Shown: positions 16,305 through 25,011 of the stretch, one piece after another
Numbering within the stretch: position 1 is the first letter of the stretch
How the letters are laid out: each line of letters starts with the position of its first letter
Source of the DNA: CG2-30-36-39 sp964433225
GTDB taxonomy: Bacteria > Patescibacteriota > Microgenomatia > UBA1400 > PJMF01
Reading direction: 5' to 3'
Length of the DNA: 64,000 nt
Assembly (NCBI GenBank): GCA_964433225.1
Contig: CAYSQA010000003.1
Span: forward strand, 1 to 64,000
Made by a program: the position numbers and the translations under genes
Notes under the pieces: generated by a model
Told to the model about the DNA's origin: nothing
The model's input: the letters and a program-made list of their open reading frames with translations, nothing else
Database searches by the model: none

Positions 16305-17594
16305 ATGAATGATCCTCATCAAAATGCTGTGGCTCAGCTAGAAAAAGTAGCGGCATTATTGGCAAAAGATTATCAAGATAATCAAGAGGTTTTTTCTAAA
16401 GTTGTAAGTAGGCTAAAAGAGCCCACTAATCTTTATCAAACCGAGTTAGAAATAACCATGGATGATGGTGCTAAAAAAAACTTTACTGCTTTCAGAGCTC
16501 AGCATAATAATGCCCGTGGTCCCTATAAAGGTGGTATTCGTTACCATCAAGATGTTTCTGAAGCAGAAGTCAAGGCTTTATCTACTTGGATGACTTGGAA
16601 ATGTGCCGTGACGGGAATTCCTTATGGTGGTGGTAAAGGTGGGATTATTGTTGATCCAAAGAAACTTTCTATTAGCGAGTTAGAAAAATTAAGTAGAGCT
16701 TATGCTCGATTTTTAAGTGACAAAATTGGTCCTTGGGTTGATGTGCCAGCCCCAGATGTAAACACTACTGGTCAAATTATGGCTTGGATGGTTGATGAAT
16801 ACCAACAAAGTTTGGCTGAGAAGGGTTTGGTTCAAGAAAACCCATTGGGAACTTTCACTGGTAAGCCTTTAGCTTTAGGAGGATCAGAAGGCAGAGATGA
16901 AGCGACTGGTCTTGGTGGAGTAATGGTAATGGATAAATTAGTTGAAAAAATGGGTTATAAAAATAAAAAGGATATAAAAGTTGCAGTTCAAGGTTTTGGT
17001 AATGTTGGTTATTGGTTTGCCAAGCATGCTTATGATCGAGGCTACACGGTAGTGGCTGTTTCTGATTCGAAAGGCGGTTTATATCTCAAGGCCGGTTTGA
17101 ATCCAGAAAAAGTGATGGCTTGTAAAAGAGATAAAGGTTCAGTGCAGTTATGTGGTGGTGAACAAGGACAAATCTTGTCTAATGAACAGATTTTAGAGCT
17201 TGAAGTTGATATTTTGGTGCCAGCTGCTCTTGAGAACGTGATTCATAGGGATAATGCTGATAAGGTAAAAGCCAAAGCTATTATTGAGATGGCTAATGGT
17301 CCAGTTACTCCAGAGGCGGATGAGATCTTAAAAGACAAAGAGGTTGTTTTAGTGCCTGATGTTTTAGCCAATTCTGGTGGAGTGACAGTTTCTTATTTTG
17401 AGTGGGTCCAAAACCTTCAAGGTTATTATTGGTCTCATCAGGAAGTGATTAGCAAATTACAACCACTAATGGAAACAGCTTTTGCTCAAATGTGGCAAAT
17501 GAAAGAAACTCATCAAGTTGATGGCAGAATGGCTACTTACATGACGGCAGTCAAGAGAGTGATTGATGCAATGATTTTAAGAGGTGGTTTTTAA
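16305..17594 (+). CDS. gdhA: Glu/Leu/Phe/Val dehydrogenase (glutamate dehydrogenase)
   Basis: 429 residues, cytoplasmic. It interconverts glutamate and 2-oxoglutarate plus ammonia with NAD(P). The substrate domain contains ARGPYKGGIRYH, PYGGGKGGI (about 106-114) with the catalytic Lys and VPAPDVNT (about 146-153). The Rossmann domain has VQGFGNVGYWFA (about 228-239). GGSEGRDEATG before the cofactor domain is typical of the hexameric bacterial/archaeal group. It follows trxB by 28 nt with an AAAAAGGAA SD and ends at a strong terminator, so it closes the csoR-trx unit. Confidence 0.93.
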   Translation: MNDPHQNAVAQLEKVAALLAKDYQDNQEVFSKVVSRLKEPTNLYQTELEITMDDGAKKNFTAFRAQHNNARGPYKGGIRYHQDVSEAEVKALSTWMTWKCAVTGIPYGGGKGGIIVDPKKLSISELEKLSRAYARFLSDKIGPWVDVPAPDVNTTGQIMAWMVDEYQQSLAEKGLVQENPLGTFTGKPLALGGSEGRDEATGLGGVMVMDKLVEKMGYKNKKDIKVAVQGFGNVGYWFAKHAYDRGYTVVAVSDSKGGLYLKAGLNPEKVMACKRDKGSVQLCGGEQGQILSNEQILELEVDILVPAALENVIHRDNADKVKAKAIIEMANGPVTPEADEILKDKEVVLVPDVLANSGGVTVSYFEWVQNLQGYYWSHQEVISKLQPLMETAFAQMWQMKETHQVDGRMATYMTAVKRVIDAMILRGGF

Positions 17595-17630
17595 TTTTTA
17601 GCAAAATAAACTAAAAATAGTGTAGTAATT

Positions 17631-17663
17631 AAAAAGGCTTCTATCTAAAGAAGCCTTTTTTTT
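17631..17663. terminator. Bidirectional intrinsic terminator between gdhA and galU
   Basis: A 12-bp stem AAAAAGGCTTCT/AGAAGCCTTTTT (17631-17642, 17649-17660) with a 6-nt loop ends in eight T on the plus strand. The A-rich arm serves the minus strand; it begins at the galU stop. Confidence 0.93.
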
Positions 17664-18543
17664 AAAAATCAATTTCTTTGATAAATTTTCTCAATTCTTG
17701 TCTAAGCTCAGGGTTATTTTTGGCCATGGTCAAGTTAGCTTTTAGCCAGCCCAAAGGATAACCACAATCTAGATAGGTTCCTTTGGGAGTATAAATAGCG
17801 ACTGCTTCTTCTTGGGCTAGCATGGTAACGGTATCGGTAATATATAATTCACCGGATTTTTTATCTATTTCTTGTTTTTCGATTAATTCGAATACTCTTG
17901 GAGTTAGAATATATTTACTAATATTGGCTAAATTAGTCGGAGCTGTTCCAGGAGTAGGTTTTTCAATTAAGTTTTTTAAATATTGATAACCATTTTTCTC
18001 AAAAGTTTCAGCAATCCCATAGCGGTAGAGTTCAGTCTCTGGTTGCTCAACAAAGGTTGCTAGGGCTTTAGCTTTAGTTTTTTCTAAATGGTTAATCATC
18101 AGTGAGACTTCAGAGATACCATCGGCATTATAAGGGATATCATCGCCCATTAAGACCACAAACGAGTCTTCATCTTTGAAGTGATCTTGAGCTATTTTTA
18201 TTGGTGTTGCAGACCCATATGGGTCACTATCTGCTTGCTTAACGAAGTGAAAAGTTGCTTTTTCATGAAGTGTTTTGACTTCATCATAAAGATGAAGTTT
18301 ATTCATTTTTTCTAAATAAGCTTTCAAACGATTATTTTCTCTGAAGTAGTGCAAAATTTGTTTATTATGTTCATTAATTACAAATACAATTTCGGTAATT
18401 CCTGCTTTGACTAAATCATCAACCAAGTAATCGACAACTGGTTTATTTAGGACGGGAATCATCTCTTTTTGAATTGTTTTGGTAAAAGGTAAAAATCTTG
18501 TGCCAAAACCAGCAGCAGCAATAAGGGCTTTTTTTATTTTCAT
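17662..18543 (-). CDS. galU: UTP-glucose-1-phosphate uridylyltransferase
   Basis: 293 residues. It forms UDP-glucose from UTP and glucose-1-phosphate for envelope polysaccharides. The N-terminal nucleotide loop is AAGFGTRFLPFTKTIQKEM (about 10-28). VVLMGDDIPY carries the metal Asp (about 128-137), and LIEKPTPGTAP and LDCGYPLGWLKA are family signatures. It is the last gene of a minus-strand envelope block and ends in the terminator shared with gdhA. An SD (AGAAAGAA) lies upstream of the ATG. Confidence 0.95.
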   Translation of the reverse strand: MKIKKALIAAAGFGTRFLPFTKTIQKEMIPVLNKPVVDYLVDDLVKAGITEIVFVINEHNKQILHYFRENNRLKAYLEKMNKLHLYDEVKTLHEKATFHFVKQADSDPYGSATPIKIAQDHFKDEDSFVVLMGDDIPYNADGISEVSLMINHLEKTKAKALATFVEQPETELYRYGIAETFEKNGYQYLKNLIEKPTPGTAPTNLANISKYILTPRVFELIEKQEIDKKSGELYITDTVTMLAQEEAVAIYTPKGTYLDCGYPLGWLKANLTMAKNNPELRQELRKFIKEIDF

Positions 18544-18605
18544 AACATTCTTTCTAATAGAGAAATTGTAGGCAAATAGTTACCTATTGTCCAGATAAAT
18601 TTTTT

Positions 18606-19559
18606 TTATAAGTAAATTACCAAAAAGGAAACTAAACCAAATGAAAAGACTGTAGCCAATAAAGGCAGATCATTTAGTAACACTCTTTCTGGAGATTCTC
18701 CTTTGTTTTCTTCATAAACTAGTTGTAAATAGCGCATCACTCCAAAAATCACAAAAGGAAGAGTAAGCATTAAGAGTTTTTGTGACTGAAATGTTTTTGG
18801 TAAAAAAGTATAAATATCAGAGAATCTTTGTTGAGCTGGATCTACATAAACAGCTTCATGTTGAAAAGAAAATAAAGCATAAGTTAGCCAAGTCGCATTG
18901 GCAAACATTGCTGTATATTGATTGAGTAATTGTTGACTATAGTGTTTCAAGGTTTTTCTGCTGGGTGAAAGTTGGTGGCTAGTTAGCAAGGTTCTTTCGC
19001 TTTGTCTTTTGCCGACAGCTAGGAATAAAGAAGCAGATACCACGGTTAAAAGAAACCAAACGTTCATGTGTAATTCAACAATAATTGCTCCAGCATAAAC
19101 CCTGATTAAAAATCCAGAAGCAATTGAAATAACGTCAAAAATTGCTACATGTTTAAGTCTAGTGGCATAGAGTATTTGCAAAGCTAGATATAGTAAAACC
19201 AAAACTCTAAAAAAGAATGGTAATGATAAAGAGAGAAAGAAAACAATCGCTATGCCCAGCATTGCCACAAAAGCAGCGATTGGGATTGGTAGTTCTCCTG
19301 AAGCAATCGGGCGCTTCTTTTTATAAGGATGTTGACTATCTTCTTCTGCATCAACGATGTCATTAATTAGGTAAATGCTGGAAGTCAGAATACAAAAAAT
19401 GAAGAAAGCATAGGTAACGGTCCAAAAATAAGCAGGACCTTGTTGAGGCACATAAAACAGAAAACCAGATAGAAAAAGAGCAGCATAGAGAGCAAAATTT
19501 TTAAGCCATTGTCTAGGCCGGGCAGACTTCAAAAGTAGATATAGAATTTTGAGTCTCAT
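18606..19559 (-). CDS. UbiA-family prenyltransferase (decaprenyl-phosphate phosphoribosyltransferase-like)
   Basis: 317 residues from ATG 19559 (a GTG lies directly upstream at 19562). About eight or nine membrane helices. PRQWLKN at the N-terminus and the Asp-rich motif YLINDIVDAEEDSQHPYKKK (about 63-82), followed by RPIASGELP, fit the subgroup that attaches phosphoribose to polyprenyl phosphate. Its position next to a polyprenyl-phosphate sugar transferase and glycosyltransferases supports a role in lipid-linked sugar formation rather than quinone synthesis. The exact acceptor is inferred. Confidence 0.82.
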   Translation of the reverse strand: MRLKILYLLLKSARPRQWLKNFALYAALFLSGFLFYVPQQGPAYFWTVTYAFFIFCILTSSIYLINDIVDAEEDSQHPYKKKRPIASGELPIPIAAFVAMLGIAIVFFLSLSLPFFFRVLVLLYLALQILYATRLKHVAIFDVISIASGFLIRVYAGAIIVELHMNVWFLLTVVSASLFLAVGKRQSERTLLTSHQLSPSRKTLKHYSQQLLNQYTAMFANATWLTYALFSFQHEAVYVDPAQQRFSDIYTFLPKTFQSQKLLMLTLPFVIFGVMRYLQLVYEENKGESPERVLLNDLPLLATVFSFGLVSFLVIYL

Positions 19560-19599
19560 CACATTGATTTGTAAAGCAAATTTTTACTTTTCACAAGGG

Positions 19600-20658
19600 T
19601 TAGTTTTCTTTCTTTTGTGAATACCATTTAGCCCAAATTAGGAAACTGAACACAAACCCAACTGTTAAAGAAAAAGTTATTATTTTTCCAGTAGTATTCA
19701 TTAATAAGGATAAGCTTCCAAGTAATAAACTAGCTAACCAGTAAAAAATAGCAATTCTTCTTTTTCCCCAACCAAAAAGGTCCATTAATTTATGGTGGAA
19801 ATGACCTCTGTCACCCCAGAATGGTGATTTTCCAGCCAAAATTCTTCTAGTGATAGTAAAAATTCCATCAGCAGTGGGTAAAGCAATTACCATTAAAGTA
19901 GTTGCTAGTTTGGCCCCAGAAAGAATAGCCAAAATACTCAAAAAATAACCAGCCAAAGAACCAGCTCCATAGCCAGGCATCATTTTTTGTGGATACCAGT
20001 TCCAAATTAGTAGACCAAAGTAAGCTCCGGCAACGATGAAACTTAGATAAAGAGTATTAAAAGTAGTAGGATCATCAATAAATCTTAGGGATAGGATGCC
20101 AATAAAAACTGCAGAGATGCTAACAAATCCTGGTAGTTGGCCATCAACACCTTTAGACCAGTTAAGAATATTCATATTCCACATCATGAAGAAAATAGTC
20201 ATCAAACCAGGTAGTGAAAAAACGTTATTTAACCAGCTATTTGAAAAAAAACTGAGTTGGGGAACATTCAAAATTCCTTCACCAAATGGGTTGCTAACAT
20301 AACCGATACTAATACCTGCATTGACAATAATCATGCTCGCTAATAAGCCCGTTCCAAGTCTAATAAACGGGTGAATATCCCAAATATCATCGATTAAACC
20401 AATAATAGTTAGAATGGTCGCTCCCAGCAAAATAGCTAGCAAATATGAGTCTAGGTTAAGGAAAAAAAGACTGCCAAGTAGAATTCCACTGAAAACAACC
20501 AAACCCCCGCCTCTTGGGACTGGCTGGGAATGGGTTTTTTTGGCGTGGGGAGTTTTACTTGGATCGTCTAACCAATTATTTTTTTTGTATAAATTAATCA
20601 CTAAGGGAGCTACTATTGCAGCAATCAAAGTGATTAGTAAAAAAATAATTAGTGTCAT
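19600..20658 (-). CDS. Polyprenyl-phosphate sugar-1-phosphate transferase (WecA/TagO/MraY family)
   Basis: 352 residues, about ten membrane helices. Motifs in order: DDPSKTPHAKKTHSQPVPRG (about 32-51), LIDDIWDIHP with the DD pair (about 88-97), NWSKGVDGQLPGF (about 166-178) and WGDRGHFHHKLMD (about 281-293). These place it with enzymes that move a sugar-1-phosphate from a nucleotide sugar to undecaprenyl phosphate. The H-x-H-H-K-L end favours the WecA/TagO branch over MraY. The start overlaps the stop of the preceding 112-residue gene (ATGA). Confidence 0.88.
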   Translation of the reverse strand: MTLIIFLLITLIAAIVAPLVINLYKKNNWLDDPSKTPHAKKTHSQPVPRGGGLVVFSGILLGSLFFLNLDSYLLAILLGATILTIIGLIDDIWDIHPFIRLGTGLLASMIIVNAGISIGYVSNPFGEGILNVPQLSFFSNSWLNNVFSLPGLMTIFFMMWNMNILNWSKGVDGQLPGFVSISAVFIGILSLRFIDDPTTFNTLYLSFIVAGAYFGLLIWNWYPQKMMPGYGAGSLAGYFLSILAILSGAKLATTLMVIALPTADGIFTITRRILAGKSPFWGDRGHFHHKLMDLFGWGKRRIAIFYWLASLLLGSLSLLMNTTGKIITFSLTVGFVFSFLIWAKWYSQKKEN

Positions 20659-20993
20659 GTAATGAGTGTAATAGTTCTAATGATAAGGATACCAGCAATT
20701 GCTATTAGACCAGTTGTCACCCAAGCAAATGTTTTATGCATATTTACTTCCACTTGGATAAAAAATTTAATTAATAAAAAGTTAAATAATAAAACTAACC
20801 AAGAAAAAATTGGGTAAAAGAAAAGCCAAGCTTTAGGCATCAACTGTCGTTCTGGTTGTGCTAGTGAGTAAAAAATTGGGATAACTGGTTGCAAAAAAGG
20901 GAATGAAATGGCTGCTGTTAAAGTAATTAACAGACACAACACTAGGGCAACTTTGAGTTGTGGAAAAACATACTTTGGCACCAGTCGAGACAT
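20655..20993 (-). CDS. Small membrane protein
   Basis: 112 residues with three predicted membrane helices (about 15-35, 53-75, 92-110) and short loops. I do not recognise a family. It is translationally coupled to the sugar-phosphate transferase (4-nt ATGA overlap), suggesting a helper role in that pathway. The -10 box is 6 nt upstream and there is no SD. Confidence 0.65.
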   Translation of the reverse strand: MSRLVPKYVFPQLKVALVLCLLITLTAAISFPFLQPVIPIFYSLAQPERQLMPKAWLFFYPIFSWLVLLFNFLLIKFFIQVEVNMHKTFAWVTTGLIAIAGILIIRTITLIT

Positions 20994-20999
20994 GAGTTT

Positions 21000-21005
21000 A
21001 TTATA
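21000..21005 (-). promoter_or_regulatory. -10 box TATAAT (minus), leaderless
   Basis: Read on the minus strand, TATAAT ends 6 nt before the ATG at 20993. Confidence 0.6.
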
Positions 21006-21008
21006 CCG

Positions 21009-22595
21009 TTAATTTTTGTTTTGTCTGAGATAGACACTCATGGTTTCAAACTGAGTGTCATTGGCATAATAATTAGTTTCTAGGTATTTTTCTAAACCAG
21101 TGAATTCTTGTTTTTCGTCTTTCATCACCACGATAATTTTTGGTTCTTCTTGTTTCACTTGGGCTAAAGTTCGTTCATAGTCATTGAAATCTTTGATGTG
21201 GAAAGAGACAGTAAATCTAGATGTTGGGGTAGTTTGTGATAAAGCATAAAGCATGGGGTTAGTTCCCCAAATAAAGATTCTGTCACTACCGGTTTCAGCA
21301 ATAATTTTGGCAACAGCATAATTATCTTTAACTAAGCTATTGAAAGAATTATCGTATTCTTCTATAGAAATTTCGTTAGAGATTAATTTGAAAAATTGAG
21401 AGTAATATTTACCTGTTTCATAAGGGGCAACATTCAACACAATCATCGTGTAACCAGTCATAACAATCAGTAACAAGCTCAAAATTATTTCTCTAAATTT
21501 GTTTTTAATTTTTGTTAAATCTGTTAATAAAATCACAGCTAATAAAGAGAAGGCAGGAACAACTTGGAGTAAATAATGTGGATAAGGTCTGTTTGATAAT
21601 AGAGCAGCAAATAACGTTAGCATGAACCAAGCAGCAATAAACTTAAAGGTTGGTGATAGTTTTTTTCTAGCAAAACTCAAGATTAACACAAAGACAACCA
21701 TAATTAGGGTTTTACCAGGTAAAGTAAATAAAGTTTGGATAAAGGCTGAAGGAAATTGGGGCTGCCATGAACTGCTATAGCGAATGTTATATAGCAGACC
21801 ATAATCTAAATAATCTTGCCCAGAACCAATTGCCACGAAGTAGAAGATTGAGGCGATAATAGGAATCAATAAACCAAGCAGTAAGACTAAAGACTTATTC
21901 AGGAATTGCCAAAAAGCAGCTATCTTATCTTTCAGTTTTCTAGTTCTTTGGGCAAGAAGGTCACTGAAAGCAAACCACCCAATTAGAGCAGCCGCACCAA
22001 AATCTAGTAGTCCTGGTACCTTAGTTAGAACACCTAGACCAAGAAAAGCTCCGCTTGTTAGCAGTAAACCCAATTCTTTTTTGGAGGTTTTTTGTAGAGC
22101 TTCCTCTGAATTTTTGGCAAAAAAGTTTTGAAAAAGGTTGGTCTTGGATAGGAATGTTAAGCCTGCCATCACAAAACCCATGACAAACAATTCACCATTA
22201 GGGATATGGCCTTCAAACCAAGGCAACGTGGTCAGTAAAACAAAGATTAATGAACTAAAGAATGCTTGTTTTGTGTTTTTAAGGAGTTTTTTAGCTAAAA
22301 AGTAAAATAATGTAGTTGTAGCAATCATCCAAAAGAAGGTTAAAAGTCTGAAGTAAAATTGGTTAGGCACCATAGCCAAGTAGTAAATAAGTGGCGTTTT
22401 ATGGTCAATAATCTCAGTATAGAGTTTTAAACCTTGTTTAAGACCAACTCCTAAGGTCAGATAGATGGCTTCATCTCCATACCAATAAGGTTCAAAAAAA
22501 TTGGGAATCCGTAAAATCAATGCCACAAACCAGAGAATCAATACTTCAAGATTTGTTTCGCATTTTTGGTCAAGTTTTAGGAAAAGTTTTTTCAC
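21009..22595 (-). CDS. GT39/ArnT-like membrane glycosyltransferase
   Basis: 528 residues from GTG 22595; an ATG at 22625 is also in frame but lies upstream of the best -10 box. It is a GT-C protein with about eleven membrane helices. The first loop contains PNFFEPYWYGDEAIYL with the acidic catalytic pair region, then IDHKTPLIYY. This family moves sugars from polyprenyl-phosphate carriers to protein or lipid outside the membrane. A soluble C-terminal part (about 410-528) contains DRIFIWGTNPMLYAL. The acceptor is unknown. Confidence 0.82.
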   Translation of the reverse strand: MKKLFLKLDQKCETNLEVLILWFVALILRIPNFFEPYWYGDEAIYLTLGVGLKQGLKLYTEIIDHKTPLIYYLAMVPNQFYFRLLTFFWMIATTTLFYFLAKKLLKNTKQAFFSSLIFVLLTTLPWFEGHIPNGELFVMGFVMAGLTFLSKTNLFQNFFAKNSEEALQKTSKKELGLLLTSGAFLGLGVLTKVPGLLDFGAAALIGWFAFSDLLAQRTRKLKDKIAAFWQFLNKSLVLLLGLLIPIIASIFYFVAIGSGQDYLDYGLLYNIRYSSSWQPQFPSAFIQTLFTLPGKTLIMVVFVLILSFARKKLSPTFKFIAAWFMLTLFAALLSNRPYPHYLLQVVPAFSLLAVILLTDLTKIKNKFREIILSLLLIVMTGYTMIVLNVAPYETGKYYSQFFKLISNEISIEEYDNSFNSLVKDNYAVAKIIAETGSDRIFIWGTNPMLYALSQTTPTSRFTVSFHIKDFNDYERTLAQVKQEEPKIIVVMKDEKQEFTGLEKYLETNYYANDTQFETMSVYLRQNKN

Positions 22596-22602
22596 ACTAT
22601 CC

Positions 22603-22608
22603 AGTGTA
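22603..22608 (-). promoter_or_regulatory. -10 box TACACT (minus), leaderless GTG start
   Basis: On the minus strand TACACT ends 7 nt before GTG at 22595. This supports that codon over the ATG at 22625. Confidence 0.5.
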
Positions 22609-22647
22609 CACGAAAAAACAATCATTACTCAATAACTAGATTTAAGA

Positions 22648-24144
22648 CTAAACCTTTTCAGTGACTCGATACTCAATATATTTGCCGAGCATCAACCTGG
22701 TATGAGCATCTATGCCTGGCAGAGCAGAGAAGAAAAACCCAACTACGGGCAATAAAATAAATTCTAGTGGTTGAAGCAAATATGAGAGTAGAGATCTTTT
22801 TTTATCTGGATGTGGTGGCCTGTTAATCGCATCAAGAACAAAAATTACTACCATCGAAATTAAAGACAAAGTTAGTAAAGTTGAAGTGACTTGGGGGAGC
22901 GTTTTGCCAATAATGGTTCGGCTAAATTGTTCATTTAAAAGGGGAGGTAATATAGCAGATACTGTAATGGCAAACCAATTAACTGGCCAGAGAAAGTGAT
23001 CTTCAACTACTTTTAAGACTCTAATAAATTTACCCCAAAAAGGAGCATCACTAAGAACAAATTGTCTAATGATGTAGGCATCATCTGAGACTCCCCAGGC
23101 CCAACGTTTAAGTTGTTCATATTGGTTGACCATTGTGTTCCAAAAGCCATTTGATTGAGCAGCATCAGCATAAATTGGTAGAAAAATGGGGTTAACTTGA
23201 AAATCACCTTTTTTGGCAAAGTATGATTTAAAGAATAGCCGGTAGTCTTCTGGAATCACATCAGTATCCCAGTAGCCAATGTCATGAACATGTTTGAGTG
23301 AAGTTGAGTAAGTTGAAAAATTAATTAAGCGATCTTTTCTCATTAAAATATACATTTGAGTAATTGAAAAAATAGAAGCCATAACTCTAACTGGAGAAGG
23401 TACTTCCCAAATATTGTTGTAAAAAGCAATGCCGCCTTGCCAAATGGTGTTGAAGGGCTTTTCGACTGTCAAGAATTCATAAGTTAAGTTAGAAAAGTAG
23501 TGATGATGGAATCTTGCGTCAGCATCTTCACTAGTGATAGTGACTTGTTCAATTGGAATGCCAACCCCATCAACCAAGAACTTCTTGGCTTCTTTAGCTC
23601 CCCAGCAAGTATTGGATGATTTTCCTTTAATTTCACCCTCAATATCTGGATGAAAAGTAGTCCACAAGTGGCCGAATTTTTTAGCAAATTTTTTGATTAA
23701 AACGTCAGCTTTTTCTTTGGCTTCTTTACCTTCTCTTTCCTCAAACGACAGCATAATATGAAGGTTTTTAGTTGGGTAAGATTGTTGTAAGAGTGAGTTT
23801 AGGGTTTTATCTAGAGTTTCGATGGGTTCTTTATAAGTAGGGATAACGATGATGTGATGAATAGAGTCCCACTGCTTGGGAAACGATTTTTTAAGATCAG
23901 TGATCCAGTTGAAAGTCGATGAAGCCTTGATCTTAAAATGAGCCAAAATAGACAAAGTAGCCATAGTTAATGATCGGTAAAGCCAATAAACAGCAAAAGT
24001 GATCACATAATAAGCTACTAAGTTCGGGACTAAGAAAGAGCCCCAAACTGGAAATAAAATTAAAGACCAAGAAACAAAACCAGGCAAAATCTCTAAAGCT
24101 CTTTGTGTTCTCACTGGGTGTCTTCTGAAGTAACGACGAATCAT
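22648..24144 (-). CDS. Membrane GT2-family glycosyltransferase
   Basis: 498 residues. Two or three N-terminal helices (about 25-75) precede a GT2 domain: VIPTYKEPIETLDKTLNSL (about 98-116), the metal-binding TSEDADARFHHHY (about 203-215), and PEDYRLFFK (about 299-307) with the probable catalytic acid. QLKRWAWGVSD is the QxxRW-type motif of processive or cellulose-synthase-like enzymes. Three or four helices close the protein. It would build or extend a polysaccharide across the membrane. It is the first gene of the envelope block on this strand. Confidence 0.85.
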   Translation of the reverse strand: MIRRYFRRHPVRTQRALEILPGFVSWSLILFPVWGSFLVPNLVAYYVITFAVYWLYRSLTMATLSILAHFKIKASSTFNWITDLKKSFPKQWDSIHHIIVIPTYKEPIETLDKTLNSLLQQSYPTKNLHIMLSFEEREGKEAKEKADVLIKKFAKKFGHLWTTFHPDIEGEIKGKSSNTCWGAKEAKKFLVDGVGIPIEQVTITSEDADARFHHHYFSNLTYEFLTVEKPFNTIWQGGIAFYNNIWEVPSPVRVMASIFSITQMYILMRKDRLINFSTYSTSLKHVHDIGYWDTDVIPEDYRLFFKSYFAKKGDFQVNPIFLPIYADAAQSNGFWNTMVNQYEQLKRWAWGVSDDAYIIRQFVLSDAPFWGKFIRVLKVVEDHFLWPVNWFAITVSAILPPLLNEQFSRTIIGKTLPQVTSTLLTLSLISMVVIFVLDAINRPPHPDKKRSLLSYLLQPLEFILLPVVGFFFSALPGIDAHTRLMLGKYIEYRVTEKV

Positions 24145-24154
24145 AAGTGGTTGT

Positions 24155-24160
24155 ATTGTA
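24155..24160 (-). promoter_or_regulatory. -10 box TACAAT (minus)
   Basis: TACAAT on the minus strand ends 10 nt before the ATG at 24144. No SD is visible in the interval. Confidence 0.5.
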
Positions 24161-24162
24161 AC

Positions 24163-25008
24163 TTAAAAATGGTAAGAAAAGAATTTTTCACTATTAGCGA
24201 AAACTTGGTCTAAGTCAGTAGCAAAGCTTTCTGCTAAATATTTGGCGGTTAAAGTAATCATCCATGGTTCACAAACTTGGCCACGATAATTTTGAGGAGG
24301 GAGATAAGGAGCATCTGTCTCTAGTAATAATTTGTCATTTGGAACGATTTGAAAAAGTGTTCTAAGATCATTAGCATTTTTATAAGTAATATTGCCATCA
24401 AAACCAATATAACCACCCATTTCTAAAGCGGTTTGAACATAGTTATTTGGTCCAGACACACAATGAAGTACAAATCTCAAATCTTTGTCTAATTGTTGTT
24501 GGAGAATAGTTAATGTTTCCCAATAAGCCTCTTCTTGGTCATCTCTAACATGAACAATAATTGGTAGCTGATATTTTTTGGCTAAGCTAATTTGTAGCTC
24601 AAATAGTTGCTGCTGAGCTTTTTTAGTTTGTTCAAATTTATCATTTCTGGGTAATTTAAAATAATCTAAGCCTGTCTCTCCGATAGCTTTAACTTTTGGG
24701 TTGGGTAAGAGATGAGTTAAAAACTCTTCGTATTCAGCTAATGAATGTTGTTCTGCTTCATGAGGATGGATACCAATGGCAGCAATTAATTGAGGTTGAT
24801 CTTCAACTATTTCCAGAGCAGATAAAGAAGATGTTTTACTGGCTCCAACAACTACTCCGCCTACCACAGACTGTTGCTGAGCTTTTTGCCAATGATCTTG
24901 CCAAACCATTGCTAATAGTTGGCTATCATCTGTTAGTTTGAAATGTGATTTTTTACCAGAAAACAAAGGCTCAAGATTGTAGTGGCAGTGAGTATCAATG
25001 ATTTTCAC
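24163..25008 (-). CDS. tatD: TatD-family metal-dependent DNase/hydrolase
   Basis: 281 residues, TIM-barrel amidohydrolase type. The metal motif is DTHCHYN at 5-11; AIGETGLDYF (about 111-120) carries the Glu, IIVHVRD (about 156-162) and FVLHCVSG (about 186-193) carry His ligands, and LLETDAPYLPP (about 236-246) the final Asp. Family members show 3'-5' exonuclease activity on DNA or RNA. The start is GTG with a GGAG upstream, 3 nt after metG, an order conserved in many bacteria. Confidence 0.92.
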   Translation of the reverse strand: MKIIDTHCHYNLEPLFSGKKSHFKLTDDSQLLAMVWQDHWQKAQQQSVVGGVVVGASKTSSLSALEIVEDQPQLIAAIGIHPHEAEQHSLAEYEEFLTHLLPNPKVKAIGETGLDYFKLPRNDKFEQTKKAQQQLFELQISLAKKYQLPIIVHVRDDQEEAYWETLTILQQQLDKDLRFVLHCVSGPNNYVQTALEMGGYIGFDGNITYKNANDLRTLFQIVPNDKLLLETDAPYLPPQNYRGQVCEPWMITLTAKYLAESFATDLDQVFANSEKFFSYHF

Positions 25009-25011
25009 GAT

